Source: Sphingopyxis sp. (lineage in GTDB: Bacteria > Pseudomonadota > Alphaproteobacteria > Sphingomonadales > Sphingomonadaceae). Taken from it: 40,587 bases of DNA. The notes beneath the pieces were generated by a model. It did no database searches and was not told the origin of the DNA. It saw only the letters and a list, made by a program, of their open reading frames with translations. Position 1 is the stretch's first letter. The number at the start of each line of letters is the position of its first letter. The stretch is from contig PNJO01000008.1 of NCBI GenBank assembly GCA_013821905.1, positions 1 to 40,587 of the forward strand, given 5' to 3'. Position numbers and translations under genes: made by a program. Shown here in pieces: positions 15,729-24,101 of the stretch.

Positions 15729-16654
15729 AGGTCGATCATGCCGGCGATCTCGGCATCGTGGCGCCCGAGTTCGACAAACTGTTCGAGCAGCCACGACGCC
15801 GCCGGCCCCGGCGGCGTGTCGCGACGCCACACGCCCGCAAAGCGATAGGTGCCGCCCGGATGATCGGGCATCGCGAGTTGCACCAGCGTTCCCGCGACCA
15901 GATCGGGTTCGATCATCGGCAGCGGCATATTGCCCCACCCGATTCCTTCGCGCAGCAGCGCATGTTTCGCGCCGAGGTCGGCGAGGCGCCAGGTCTTCGG
16001 ACTCATCACCGAATAGTCGCGCCCTTCGGTAAAGCGCGAGCGGTCGGTGAGCACGAGCTGCGTATAGTCGCGCCCCGCACCCGGCGGGATGCGCTCCATC
16101 CGGCCGAGCGGATGGTCGGGCGCAGCAACCGGCACCAGCGGGATCGACCCCGCGGCGACACATTCGACGCCGTCCACTCCTGCCGCCAACGGCCCCGATA
16201 TGCCGAGGATCGCCCGGCGGTCGAGCACCATCGCGGTGATCGCGCCGAGCGCCTCGACATGAAGACGAAGCTGCACGGTCGGAAATTCGACGGCGAAGGC
16301 CCGCAGCACTTTTCCCAATCGTTCGGAAGGCAGCATCACATCGACCGCCAGGTCCAGCTCGGCTTCCAGCCCGTCGAGCATCCCTTTCACCTTGGCGCGC
16401 AGGCCATCGATCCCCTGCGAAATCGCACGCACCTCGGCGAGCAGCGCCCGGCCCGCGACGGTGAGCTGCGGTTTGCGCGTCCCCTCGCGCTCGAACAAGG
16501 TCAGTCCGAGCTGCGCTTCGAGATTGGCGATCCCATAGCTGATGACCGACACGGCGCGATTGAGCCGGCGGCCCGCCGCGGCAAAGCTGCCCGTATCGAC
16601 GATCGCGAGAAAGATGCGAAGCTGATCGAGGGTCGGGGTTCCGGGGTTGCTCAC
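15725..16654 (-). CDS. LysR-family transcription regulator
   Basis: 309 residues from the GTG at 16654. GAGGA about ten bases upstream and the usual distance to the helix-turn-helix support it, while longer starts run into the pirin region. The winged helix-turn-helix is at about 9-65 (LDQLRIFLAIVDTGSFAAAG, then AVSVISYGIANLEAQLGLTL and FEREG). The effector domain follows (about 90-300). The gene is divergent from pirin with 112 bases between starts and converges with the porin gene, overlapping it by four bases. LysR proteins usually control the divergent neighbour; a candidate T-N11-A dyad lies 3-17 bases before its own start. Regulation of the porin operon is possible but not shown. Confidence 0.9.
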   Translation of the reverse strand: MSNPGTPTLDQLRIFLAIVDTGSFAAAGRRLNRAVSVISYGIANLEAQLGLTLFEREGTRKPQLTVAGRALLAEVRAISQGIDGLRAKVKGMLDGLEAELDLAVDVMLPSERLGKVLRAFAVEFPTVQLRLHVEALGAITAMVLDRRAILGISGPLAAGVDGVECVAAGSIPLVPVAAPDHPLGRMERIPPGAGRDYTQLVLTDRSRFTEGRDYSVMSPKTWRLADLGAKHALLREGIGWGNMPLPMIEPDLVAGTLVQLAMPDHPGGTYRFAGVWRRDTPPGPAASWLLEQFVELGRHDAEIAGMIDL

Positions 16655-16656
16655 TT

Positions 16657-16671
16657 TTCGATTTCCTCGAA
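16657..16671. promoter_or_regulatory. candidate LysR-type operator between lysR and pirin
   Basis: TTCGA-TTTCC-TCGAA is an inverted repeat that contains the T-N11-A core expected for LysR regulators (T16658, A16670). It lies immediately upstream of the LysR start, as expected for autoregulation with divergent activation of pirin. Confidence 0.35.
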
Positions 16672-16766
16672 CGTTTCGATGAAATTTATCCCACTCAAAC
16701 CACAGACCCGCAATCCCTAAATCGCCTCCAACGGCGGCCTTTCCGGCCCGCCATCGGAGACAAATC

Positions 16767-17465
16767 ATGATCGAACTTCGCCCTTTCGACAGCCTCGGCG
16801 GCGCCAACCACGGCTGGCTCGACGCCAAGCATCACTTTTCCTTCGCGGGCTATCACGATCCCGCCCGCACCAGCTGGGGCAATCTGCGCGTCTGGAACGA
16901 CGACACGATCCAGCCGCAGACCGGCTTTCCGCCGCACCCGCACCGCGACATGGAAATCATCACCTATGTCCGCGAAGGCGCGATCACGCACCAAGACAAT
17001 CTGGGCAACAAGGGCCGCACCGAAGCGGGCGACGTCCAGGTGATGAGCGCGGGCACCGGCATCCGTCATTCGGAATATAATCTGGAGGATGTCACGACGA
17101 AGATCTTCCAGATCTGGATCATCCCGACCCGCGACGGCGAAGCGCCGCAGTGGGGCGCCAAGCCCTTCCCCAAGGGCGAACGGTCGGGCAAGTTCGTGAC
17201 GCTCGCCTCGGGCTACGACAATGACAATGACGCGCTGCCGATCCGCACGGACGCGCGCGTCGTCGGCGCGACGCTCCGCGCGGGCGAGACGGCGGAATAT
17301 CCGCTGGGCAAGGACCGCAAGGCCTATCTCGTCCCGGCCAAGGGCGCGGTGCAGATCGACGACATCCGCGTCAACGCCCGTGACGGCGCCGCGATCAGCG
17401 ACATCGACGTGCTGCGCGTCACCGCGATCGAGGACAGCGAGATCGTCCTCGTCGACGCCGCCTGA
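16767..17465 (+). CDS. pirin-family protein (YhhW-type quercetinase-like bicupin)
   Basis: 232 residues with GGAGA upstream of the ATG. The N-terminal cupin carries the complete metal site: His57 and His59 in PPHPHRDMEIITYV, and His101 and Glu103 in GTGIRHSEYN. These match the positions known for Escherichia coli YhhW, a quercetin 2,3-dioxygenase in vitro. The C-terminal cupin (about 135-232) lacks ligands, as is usual. Cellular role of bacterial pirins is not settled (redox or metabolic regulation has been proposed). It is divergent from a LysR gene, a common pairing, and is followed by two strong hairpins, so it is probably a single-gene transcript. Confidence 0.93.
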   Translation: MIELRPFDSLGGANHGWLDAKHHFSFAGYHDPARTSWGNLRVWNDDTIQPQTGFPPHPHRDMEIITYVREGAITHQDNLGNKGRTEAGDVQVMSAGTGIRHSEYNLEDVTTKIFQIWIIPTRDGEAPQWGAKPFPKGERSGKFVTLASGYDNDNDALPIRTDARVVGATLRAGETAEYPLGKDRKAYLVPAKGAVQIDDIRVNARDGAAISDIDVLRVTAIEDSEIVLVDAA

Positions 17466-17471
17466 CCGAAA

Positions 17472-17511
17472 ACCGGATCGCCGCCTTCCCGCGGGAAGGC
17501 GGCGATCCGGT
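17472..17511. repeat. 40-bp perfect palindrome downstream of pirin
   Basis: Bases 17472-17491 are the exact reverse complement of 17492-17511; the centre is CCCGCGGG. It starts seven bases after the pirin stop. As RNA it would form a very stable stem. There is no T-run right after it, so it may protect the mRNA end or be a mobile intergenic repeat instead of an intrinsic terminator. Confidence 0.7.
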
Positions 17512-17545
17512 CGACAGGCTGAAGGCCGCGATCGCCGGCTGAACC

Positions 17546-17579
17546 AAAGACGGGGGCGGCCTTTGCCGACCCCGTCTTT
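17546..17579. terminator. bidirectional Rho-independent terminator
   Basis: AAAGACGGGG (17546-17555) pairs with CCCCGTCTTT (17570-17579), with an inner CGGC/GCCG pairing. The A and T runs at the two ends let it work in either direction. It would end the pirin transcript on the plus strand and the small leftward gene at 17663-17878 on the minus strand. Confidence 0.7.
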
Positions 17580-17662
17580 CCCGCAGCGCCCGCGGCCGAG
17601 CAAGCCCCGCGCGGGGCAAGGTCACCGCGGCGATGCCGCGCGCGGCCATCGGATCTGGCGAC

Positions 17663-17878
17663 CTACCCATGCGGCGTCTCGCCAGCCGGCGCGGCCGCAT
17701 CGGTCGGTGCGGGCTGCTGGTCTGCCGGCGGGCTTTGCTCGGCCGGAGCCGGATCGGCGGCGGGAGCGGTGGGCTGCGTAACTGCGTCGGGAGCGGCGGG
17801 CGCTTCCTGGGCCTGGACTTGCGAGATCAGGCCGACCGCGGCGAACGTGGTATGAAACAGTCGATGATTGCGACGCAC
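17663..17878 (-). CDS. small Ala/Pro-rich exported protein, unknown
   Basis: 71 residues from the GTG at 17878, with AGGAG nine bases upstream. The first 23 residues look like a signal peptide (RRNHRLFHTTFAAVGLIS, cleavage near QAQ). The rest is a disordered low-complexity chain of Ala, Pro, Gln, Asp and Glu. An ATG two bases upstream is in another frame and stops after 17 codons. I do not recognise a family. Short Ala/Pro-rich secreted proteins of this kind are common in sphingomonads but have no known role. It stands alone, with a bidirectional terminator downstream. The ribosome site and signal argue that it is real; the low complexity argues for caution. Confidence 0.42.
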   Translation of the reverse strand: MRRNHRLFHTTFAAVGLISQVQAQEAPAAPDAVTQPTAPAADPAPAEQSPPADQQPAPTDAAAPAGETPHG

Positions 17879-18091
17879 ATGGTTCTACTCCTGAAGTTTC
17901 AGAGGCAAGACATCCGGTCCCTGGCGGGAAGATCGGCGCACAATGGGACGTCGGCGCCATCCTGACGCAACAGGCACCCGCCCGACGGGGTTATGGATGC
18001 TTTGAAGGAGGGCCAATCCGCCCTGCGCCGAGCATCACCGCCGGGCGATGAACGTCACGTCGAAGACGCCGGAACCGGTCGGGTCAGCCGC

Positions 18092-18529
18092 CAGGCGGCG
18101 GCGAGGCCCGACAAGGTCAGGGCGGTCATCGCGGTCGAACCCACGGCCAATGCCAGCCGCGCCGGCAAGGGCCCGGCGACGCGGTGCGGGATCACCCATG
18201 CCTGTCTCCACTTCGCCCCGGCGCTCGCCGGCCCCGACGATCTCGACCTTGTCCGCACCGAGCGCCCCGCGGCGCGCGGAACCTCGTGCTGGCTGCAGCG
18301 CACCGCGCGATACCGCCTTCCCGCGCTCGACGGGATCCCGATCCCGATCGCGACGGGCGAGGTCTCCTATCACGCGGGGCAGGACTATTGCACCTCGGCC
18401 TTTCTGACCCAGGCGGGCGTCGCCAACGACTATGCCTATCTGCCCGAGCACGGAATCCGCGGAAACCGCCATATGCAGATGCTGGAGAAGAATAATCTGG
18501 AAATCGCCGCCTTCTACGAAGTGTGCTTC
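18092..18529 (+). pseudogene. C-terminal remnant of an alpha/beta hydrolase
   Basis: About 146 codons resemble the second half of a secreted alpha/beta hydrolase family. The signs are ARPDKVRAVIAVEP after the nucleophile elbow, a CGITHACLHFAP strand, CWLQRTARYRLP, IPIATGEVSYHAGQDYC and, near the end, GIRGNRHMQMLEKNN with the expected catalytic His. The N-terminal half with signal peptide, oxyanion loop and nucleophile Ser is absent, and the upstream sequence in this frame shows no family resemblance. The open frame runs from 17993 but has no credible start at the right place. I take it as a deletion relic. A functional short protein is unlikely because the Ser is missing. Confidence 0.6.
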
Positions 18530-18562
18530 TCCGGCGGCTCCGATAGAGGCTTTGGTCGCGGA

Positions 18563-18583
18563 ACCGGCCGAAGCGCGGCCGGT
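18563..18583 (-). terminator. hairpin after the GH97 gene
   Basis: ACCGGCCG (18563-18570) pairs with CGGCCGGT (18576-18583) around a five-base loop, 12 bases past the GH97 stop on the minus strand. There is no clear T-run, so it is a likely transcript-end hairpin for the sugar operon, not a classical terminator. Confidence 0.4.
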
Positions 18584-18594
18584 CCCGCGCCCGG

Positions 18595-20640
18595 TCATTT
18601 TCGCAGCGCGAGACGCATCGCAGCGCCGCCGCCGGGGGCGAGCCACAATTTGTAGCTGTCGCCCTTGCGCACGGTCACCGTTTCATAGGCGATCCGGTGG
18701 CGCGCATCGGTCAGATAGGTCGCACCCTCGCCGTCCTTGTAGATCGTCGCGGTGTAACTCTTGCCCGGTTCGAGGAAGTCGAACGACAGCGTCAGCGTGC
18801 GCGCGGTCGCGTCGTTGACCCCGCCGACATACCAGTCGGCGCTATTCCGGTCCTTGCGCGCGAAGATCGCATAGTCACCGACCGCGCCCGCGATCAGGCG
18901 GCTGTCGGACCAATCGGCGGGAACGACCTTGATGAATTCCAGCTCGCGCGGATATTTTTCGAGATTCTCGATGAAGTCCGCCGCCATCTGGATCGGCGAA
19001 TAGAGGGCGAGGTAAAGGCCGAGCTGCTTCGCCCGCGTCGAGGCGAGCGGCGCATGGTTCGCGCCCTCGAGGCTGAGCACGCCGGGCGTGAAGTCCATCG
19101 GCCCCGACAGCATCCGCGTATAGACGAGCGTCGGTTCATGGTCCGGGCCGTTGGCGAAGGCACCCCAGGCATTATATTCCATGCCCCGGGCGCCTTCGCG
19201 TGCGACCCAGTTGGGATAGGTGCGGCGCAGGCCGGTGTCCTTCACCGGCTCGTGCGGATTGACCGCGACATGATATTTGGCCGCCGTCTCGACGACCTTC
19301 AGATGATGCTGCACCTGGCGCTGGCCGTCGTGCCATTCCATGCGCGTCGTGCCCGGCGTGTCGCCCGGCGCGATGATCCCGCCCGCGTCGGCGACATATC
19401 CGGTCTTGACCGTCCCGACGCCGAGCCGACCGTAGAGCTTCATCGCTTCTTCAAGCTGCGCTTCATACACCGCGATATTGCCGCCGGTCTCGTGATGGCC
19501 GATCAGTTGCACGCCCTTTTTCCGGGCGTAATCGGTCACGGCTTTGAGGTCGAAATCGGGGGTCGCCTCGGTAAAGCTGAATTCGTCGCCGTGGCCGAAC
19601 CAGTTGCCGTTCCAGCCCTTGTTCCAGCCTTCGACGAGCACGCCGCCGAAGCCGTGCTTGGCCGCGAAGTCGATATATTGCTTCGTGCGTTCGGTCGTCG
19701 CGCCATGCTGCGGCCCTTCGGCCCAGCTCCAGTCGCCGCGGATCATGCCCCACCAGATACCGATATATTTCATCGGCTTGAACCAGCTCACATCGCCGAG
19801 CTTGTTCGGTTCGTTGAGGTTGAGTTCGAGATCGCTTTCGACCAGCCCCGCCGCATCGTCGGCGATGCGGATCGTCCGCCACGGCGTCGCGAACGGCAGG
19901 TCGCGGATCACGCGCGGCCCGCGCGACGAGGGCGACAGCGTGGCGCGGAATTTCCGTCCCTCAGCGCGCTTGAACCACATGCCCGCATAATCGACGAGCG
20001 CCGCCTCGTGGAACGCGAGGTGCGTGCCGTCGTCGAGGCGCATGGTGATCGGCGTGTGCGCGGTCGCAACGGCGTCGATCGGCGTTTCCTGATAATGCTG
20101 CTCGTAGCGGTTCCATTCGCCGCCGGTGATCCACCACGCGGTGCCCTTGGGCACGATATCGAATTCGGTGAACTCGTCGGCGATCTTCGCGGTCTTGAGC
20201 CCCGCCTGCTCGGGGAGCTCGTAGCGGAAGCCGATGCCATCGTCGAACAGGCGGAAACGCACATTCATCACATGGCCGCCCCAGCTGTCATTCTGGCGGA
20301 AGCGGACGAGCAGCTCATTGTGGTGATCGCGCACGAAGCGGCGTTCGCCCCACGGCTGTTCCCAGCGGCTGTCGGCGCTCTTGCGTTCGGCGCTTTCGAT
20401 CGCAAAGCCGCGCTGGAGCCCGATGCCGTCGGTGAGCGCGAAGCCGAGCTTCGACGGCGCGATCAGCAGCTTGCCGCCGCGCGACAGCGACCAGGTCGGG
20501 CGCTGGTCGTTGTCGGTCGATACGGTCAGCACGATGCGGCCATCGGGCGACGTCGCGGTTTGTTCGGGCCGCGCCTCCTGCGCGAGGGCGGGCGCCGCTG
20601 CCAGAGCGAGCAGCGGGGCGGCGGCGAACAGGCGGTGCAT
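18595..20640 (-). CDS. glycoside hydrolase family 97, inverting alpha-glucosidase type (SusB-like)
   Basis: 681 residues from the ATG at 20640; the stop of the upstream GH13 gene overlaps it by one base (TGATG). A signal peptide (cleaved near ALAQ, residue 21) puts it in the periplasm. The N-terminal beta-sandwich (about 25-280) precedes a TIM barrel. The three glutamates of the inverting SusB subgroup are present: Glu384 in GHHETGG, Glu464 in NPHEPVK and Glu488 in GMEYN. The retaining subgroup lacks this set. A C-terminal beta domain completes the protein. Such enzymes release glucose from alpha-1,4 and other alpha-linked oligosaccharides and use calcium. It is the last gene of the TonB receptor-halogenase-GH13-GH13-GH97 operon and would complete periplasmic maltodextrin breakdown. 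Confidence 0.93.
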   Translation of the reverse strand: MHRLFAAAPLLALAAAPALAQEARPEQTATSPDGRIVLTVSTDNDQRPTWSLSRGGKLLIAPSKLGFALTDGIGLQRGFAIESAERKSADSRWEQPWGERRFVRDHHNELLVRFRQNDSWGGHVMNVRFRLFDDGIGFRYELPEQAGLKTAKIADEFTEFDIVPKGTAWWITGGEWNRYEQHYQETPIDAVATAHTPITMRLDDGTHLAFHEAALVDYAGMWFKRAEGRKFRATLSPSSRGPRVIRDLPFATPWRTIRIADDAAGLVESDLELNLNEPNKLGDVSWFKPMKYIGIWWGMIRGDWSWAEGPQHGATTERTKQYIDFAAKHGFGGVLVEGWNKGWNGNWFGHGDEFSFTEATPDFDLKAVTDYARKKGVQLIGHHETGGNIAVYEAQLEEAMKLYGRLGVGTVKTGYVADAGGIIAPGDTPGTTRMEWHDGQRQVQHHLKVVETAAKYHVAVNPHEPVKDTGLRRTYPNWVAREGARGMEYNAWGAFANGPDHEPTLVYTRMLSGPMDFTPGVLSLEGANHAPLASTRAKQLGLYLALYSPIQMAADFIENLEKYPRELEFIKVVPADWSDSRLIAGAVGDYAIFARKDRNSADWYVGGVNDATARTLTLSFDFLEPGKSYTATIYKDGEGATYLTDARHRIAYETVTVRKGDSYKLWLAPGGGAAMRLALRK

Positions 20641-22286
20641 CAATTTCTTCCTTCGAGTTTCAGCCAGAGGGCGCCGCAGGGCGGCAGTTGCGCCGGGTCG
20701 GCGCCGTTCAGCGCGGCGATCGGGGTGCCCGCGCCATGACGCGCGATGCCGATCGTTTCGCCACCGAGATTGAACAGGCAGCGGACATGCTCGCCGTCCG
20801 CGATGCGGTCGAAGCCGAGCAAATCGCCTTCGGCGATCCAGTGCGCGTCGCGCCCGAGCCGCAGCGCCGGATGCGCACCGCGCAGCGCGACGAGATGGCG
20901 GGTGAGGTTGAGCAGCGAGGCGGGGTCGTCCTGCTGGCGGTCGACCGCGAGCGCTCCATGCGCCGGGCCGAGCGGCAGCCAGGGCTCGGCGCTCGAGAAG
21001 CCGGCGTGGGCCTCGCCCGCCACCCAAGGCAGCGGGGTGCGTGCGCCGTCGCGCGAGAGCGTCAGCGGCCAGTTTTTCAGCGCTTCGGGGTCTTTCACCA
21101 GCTCAAAGGGAATCTCGACCTGGTCGAGCCCCAGCTCCTCGCCATTATAGAGGATGATGTTGCCGCGCAGCGCGCAGAGCAGCGCCATCTTCATCCGCGC
21201 GAAGGCCTGCGGATCGACACCCGCCGGCGTCCAGCGCGACACCGCGCGCGGCGCGTCGTGATTTTCGAACGCCCAGCTCGGCCAGCCGAGCCCCGGCGCG
21301 TCGGGCCATTGCTCGGCCGCTTCGCGCACCAGCTGCGGGGTCAGGCGGTCGGCATAGAGGAAGTCGAAGCCATAGGCGCTGTTGAGGCGGTGGTTGCCCG
21401 CGGTGAACAGCTTCATCTCGCGCACCGCATCGTCGCCGCCGACCTCTGCCACGGTGAAGCTGCCGTCATATTCGTCGGTCAGCGCGCGGATGCGTTCGAG
21501 GAACAGCGGAATGTCGGGGTGCGACTGGTTATAGATTTTCTGCTGGAAATCGAACGGCCGGGTGCGGACCTTGTTCGACGGCGGCGCGGGCGGATTGTCG
21601 CGAAATTCGGGGTCGTGCATCGAGAAGTTGATCGCGTCGATGCGGAACCCGTCGACGCCGCGGTCGAGCCAGAAGCGCACGACGCCGAGCAGCGCATCCT
21701 GCACCTCACGGTTGTGGACGTTGAGCTGCGGCTGCGAGCCGAGGAAATTGTGCATGAAATACTGGCCGCGCCGCGCGTCCCACGTCCACGCGGGGCCGCC
21801 GAACACCGACTGCCAGTTGGTCGGCGGCGATCCGTCGGGCTTGGCGTCGGCCCAGACATACCAGTCGGCTTTGTCGTTGTGCTTGCTCGAACGGCTCTCC
21901 GCGAACCATTTGTGCTGGTCGGAGGTGTGCGCGAAGACGAGGTCGGTCGTGACCTTCAGCCCCAGCGCATGCGCGCGCTGGGTCAGCGCGTCGAAATCGG
22001 CGAGGCTGCCGAAGATCGGATCGACATCGCAATAATCGGCGATGTCGTATCCGAAATCGTCCATCGGCGAGGGATAGAAGGGCGACAGCCAGATCGCGTC
22101 GACGCCGAGCGAGGCAATATAATCGAGCCGCGCGGTGATGCCGGCAAGGTCGCCGATCCCGTCGCCGTTCGAATCGGCGAAGCTGCGCGGATAGACCTGA
22201 TAGATCACCGCACCCTTCCACCACGGCGCGTCGGCGGTGGCGGCGGCAGGGGTCGGGTCTTGTACGAGGGGCTGGTTCGTCGTCAC
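20640..22286 (-). CDS. GH13 alpha-glucosidase, cytoplasmic
   Basis: 548 residues from the GTG at 22286, 12 bases after the upstream stop; the ribosome site is weak. There is no signal peptide. The GH13 barrel shows VIYQVYPRSFADSNGDGIGD near the start. The catalytic set is Asp217 in DGFRIDAIN (nucleophile), Glu281 in TVAEVGG (acid/base) and Asp344 in FENHDAP. Region I reads DLVFAHTSDQHKWF where many relatives have NHTS; small changes at that Asn are known in alphaproteobacterial alpha-glucosidases, so activity is still expected. It should hydrolyse maltose and short maltodextrins in the cytoplasm after uptake by the MFS protein at 29963. Its stop overlaps the GH97 start. Oligo-1,6-glucosidase activity cannot be excluded. 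Confidence 0.92.
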   Translation of the reverse strand: MTTNQPLVQDPTPAAATADAPWWKGAVIYQVYPRSFADSNGDGIGDLAGITARLDYIASLGVDAIWLSPFYPSPMDDFGYDIADYCDVDPIFGSLADFDALTQRAHALGLKVTTDLVFAHTSDQHKWFAESRSSKHNDKADWYVWADAKPDGSPPTNWQSVFGGPAWTWDARRGQYFMHNFLGSQPQLNVHNREVQDALLGVVRFWLDRGVDGFRIDAINFSMHDPEFRDNPPAPPSNKVRTRPFDFQQKIYNQSHPDIPLFLERIRALTDEYDGSFTVAEVGGDDAVREMKLFTAGNHRLNSAYGFDFLYADRLTPQLVREAAEQWPDAPGLGWPSWAFENHDAPRAVSRWTPAGVDPQAFARMKMALLCALRGNIILYNGEELGLDQVEIPFELVKDPEALKNWPLTLSRDGARTPLPWVAGEAHAGFSSAEPWLPLGPAHGALAVDRQQDDPASLLNLTRHLVALRGAHPALRLGRDAHWIAEGDLLGFDRIADGEHVRCLFNLGGETIGIARHGAGTPIAALNGADPAQLPPCGALWLKLEGRN

Positions 22287-22298
22287 GCCTGTCTTCGC

Positions 22299-24101
22299 TT
22301 ATTCGCTGGCCTGGCAGATGGCGGTGCCGAAGGCGGGGAGGGAAAGATGGAGGCTGCCGGGAGCGGCGGGCGCCGCAGGGCAATCCCCGAGGAGCGCTGT
22401 AAAGCCCGCGCTTTTCATATCGGTGGCGATGTTGGCCGACAATGGGACTGCAGACGTATTGAACGCCAGCACCAGTTCGCGCCCACTGTCGGGATCGAAG
22501 CGCGAGACCGCGAGCAGCCCCGGCTTTTCGGAGAAAGCCCGGACTTTGGTCGCGCCGCGCAGCAAGGCCGGGGTCTTGCGCCTGATCTCCGCCAGCGCGG
22601 CGATATGGCGGTAGAGCGGGTGCGCGGTATCGAAATTGGCGCTGGCGGTCGTCGCGTCGCTGCCGATCAGGTCGTTGTCGTTATAGACCGCAACCTTGGA
22701 GGCAAACATGTCCTCGCGCGCGAGCTGGTCGTTGCCGTCCGAGACGAAGCCCTGTTCGTCGCCATAATAGATGGTCGGCACCCCGCGCAGCGTCAGCATC
22801 AGGCTGTGCCCCAGCATCAGACGCTGGAGAAGTTCGGCTTCGTTCGCATCGGAGTTCGCCTGCTTCACGAACATCGCGAAGCGGCCCATGTCGTGGTTGC
22901 CGAGGAAGGTCGGCAGGTCGAGCGCCGCCTTCGCCCCACCCTTGTAGAGCAGGTCGCCGTCGAACAGCCGCGCGAACTGGTCGGTGCCCTTCGTGCCGCT
23001 GACCGCGTCGATCGCGGCGCGCGCGAAGCCGAAATCGAGCACGGCGGGAAGCCCGGCCGCATGCGTGTGCCACGCGAGCGCGCCCGGATCGACCGCGTCG
23101 ACATAGACCTCGCCGAAGATGTGGAAATTGGGGATACCGCGCGCCTTGGCGCGCGCCTGCATCGCGGGCACGAAGGCCTGCCAGAATTCGGGGTTCACAT
23201 GCTTGGCGGTATCGATGCGGAAGCCGTCGATGCCGAATTCGTCGATCCAGCGGCCATAAATGTCGATAAAACCCTGGACGACCTCCGGATTTTCGGTCGC
23301 GAGATCGTCGAGCCCGGCGAAATCGCCGTAGAGCGCCGACTCGCCGACCCAGTCGCTGTTGCCGCGGTTGTGATAATAGATCGGGTCGTTCAGCCACGCC
23401 GGAACCTTTACCCGTTCCTCGCCCTTGGGCACCACGGGCGTGTAGGCGAAGGACGGATCGGTGAGCTTCGCCCAGTTTTCGGGGCTTGGGTCATGGTCGC
23501 CTGCGAAGCCGGGATTGACCGGCTTCCCCGTCACCCCGCCCGCCCGCGAATAGGGATAGTCGGCAAGGCCGCGATAGGAATAGCCGTCCGCCCCGCCCTC
23601 GCTGTAGCGGATGACGTCGGCGGTGTGGTTGGCGATGATGTCCATATAGACCTTCATGCCGCGCTGGTGCGCCGCGTCGACGAAGGCCTTGAACTCGGCG
23701 TTGGTCCCGAAATGCGGATCGACCTGCGTGAAGTCGGTCACCCAATAGCCGTGATAGCCTGCGCTCTCGTCACCCTTCGGGCCCTGCACCGGCTTGTTCT
23801 TGAAGATCGGCGCGAACCAGATCGCGGTCGCGCCGAGACCCTGGATATAATCGAGCCGCTTCGTCAGGCCGGCAAGATCGCCGCCGTGAAAAAAGCCCTT
23901 GGCAGCAGGGTCGTAGCCGGTCTTGAGCCGGTCGCCCTTCAGCCCGCCCAGATCATTCTTCGGATCGCCATTCTCGAAGCGGTCGGGAAGCACGAAATAG
24001 ATGACATCGTCGCTCGCGGGCCGCGCGCGCGCCTCCTCCACCTGCGCAACGGCAGGAAGCGGCGCGAGCAAAAGCGCAAGCGGAGCAAGTCGGCGGATCA
24101 T
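22299..24101 (-). CDS. GH13 alpha-amylase-family enzyme, secreted to periplasm
   Basis: 600 residues. The signal peptide MIRRLAPLALLLAPLPAVAQ puts it in the periplasm. The barrel has VIYFVLPDRFENGDP at the start and His159 in DIIANHT. Asp297 (nucleophile) lies in DGFRIDTAKH, Glu331 (acid/base) in FGEVYVD and Asp404 in FLGNHDMGRF. The A-x-H-GYW-x-TDF-x-Q-x-DPHFG region resembles cyclomaltodextrinase/amylase relatives of TonB-linked maltose loci. A C-terminal beta domain ends the protein. It would cut maltodextrins delivered by the TonB receptor into smaller pieces for GH97 and the MFS transporter. Its ATG overlaps the halogenase stop by four bases (ATGA), so the two are translationally coupled, which is notable given their unlike functions. 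Confidence 0.92.
   Translation of the reverse strand: MIRRLAPLALLLAPLPAVAQVEEARARPASDDVIYFVLPDRFENGDPKNDLGGLKGDRLKTGYDPAAKGFFHGGDLAGLTKRLDYIQGLGATAIWFAPIFKNKPVQGPKGDESAGYHGYWVTDFTQVDPHFGTNAEFKAFVDAAHQRGMKVYMDIIANHTADVIRYSEGGADGYSYRGLADYPYSRAGGVTGKPVNPGFAGDHDPSPENWAKLTDPSFAYTPVVPKGEERVKVPAWLNDPIYYHNRGNSDWVGESALYGDFAGLDDLATENPEVVQGFIDIYGRWIDEFGIDGFRIDTAKHVNPEFWQAFVPAMQARAKARGIPNFHIFGEVYVDAVDPGALAWHTHAAGLPAVLDFGFARAAIDAVSGTKGTDQFARLFDGDLLYKGGAKAALDLPTFLGNHDMGRFAMFVKQANSDANEAELLQRLMLGHSLMLTLRGVPTIYYGDEQGFVSDGNDQLAREDMFASKVAVYNDNDLIGSDATTASANFDTAHPLYRHIAALAEIRRKTPALLRGATKVRAFSEKPGLLAVSRFDPDSGRELVLAFNTSAVPLSANIATDMKSAGFTALLGDCPAAPAAPGSLHLSLPAFGTAICQASE

Noticed and set aside
17993-18655. Full 220-codon gene on the plus strand
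   Set aside because: Only residues about 34-179 resemble a hydrolase; both ends are unrelated sequence and the catalytic Ser half is missing, so it is reported as a pseudogene remnant.
20640-22286. Loss of the conserved Asn in GH13 region I (DLVFAHTS) as a sign of inactivity
   Set aside because: The nucleophile Asp217, acid/base Glu281 and Asp344 are intact, and related alphaproteobacterial alpha-glucosidases vary at this Asn.
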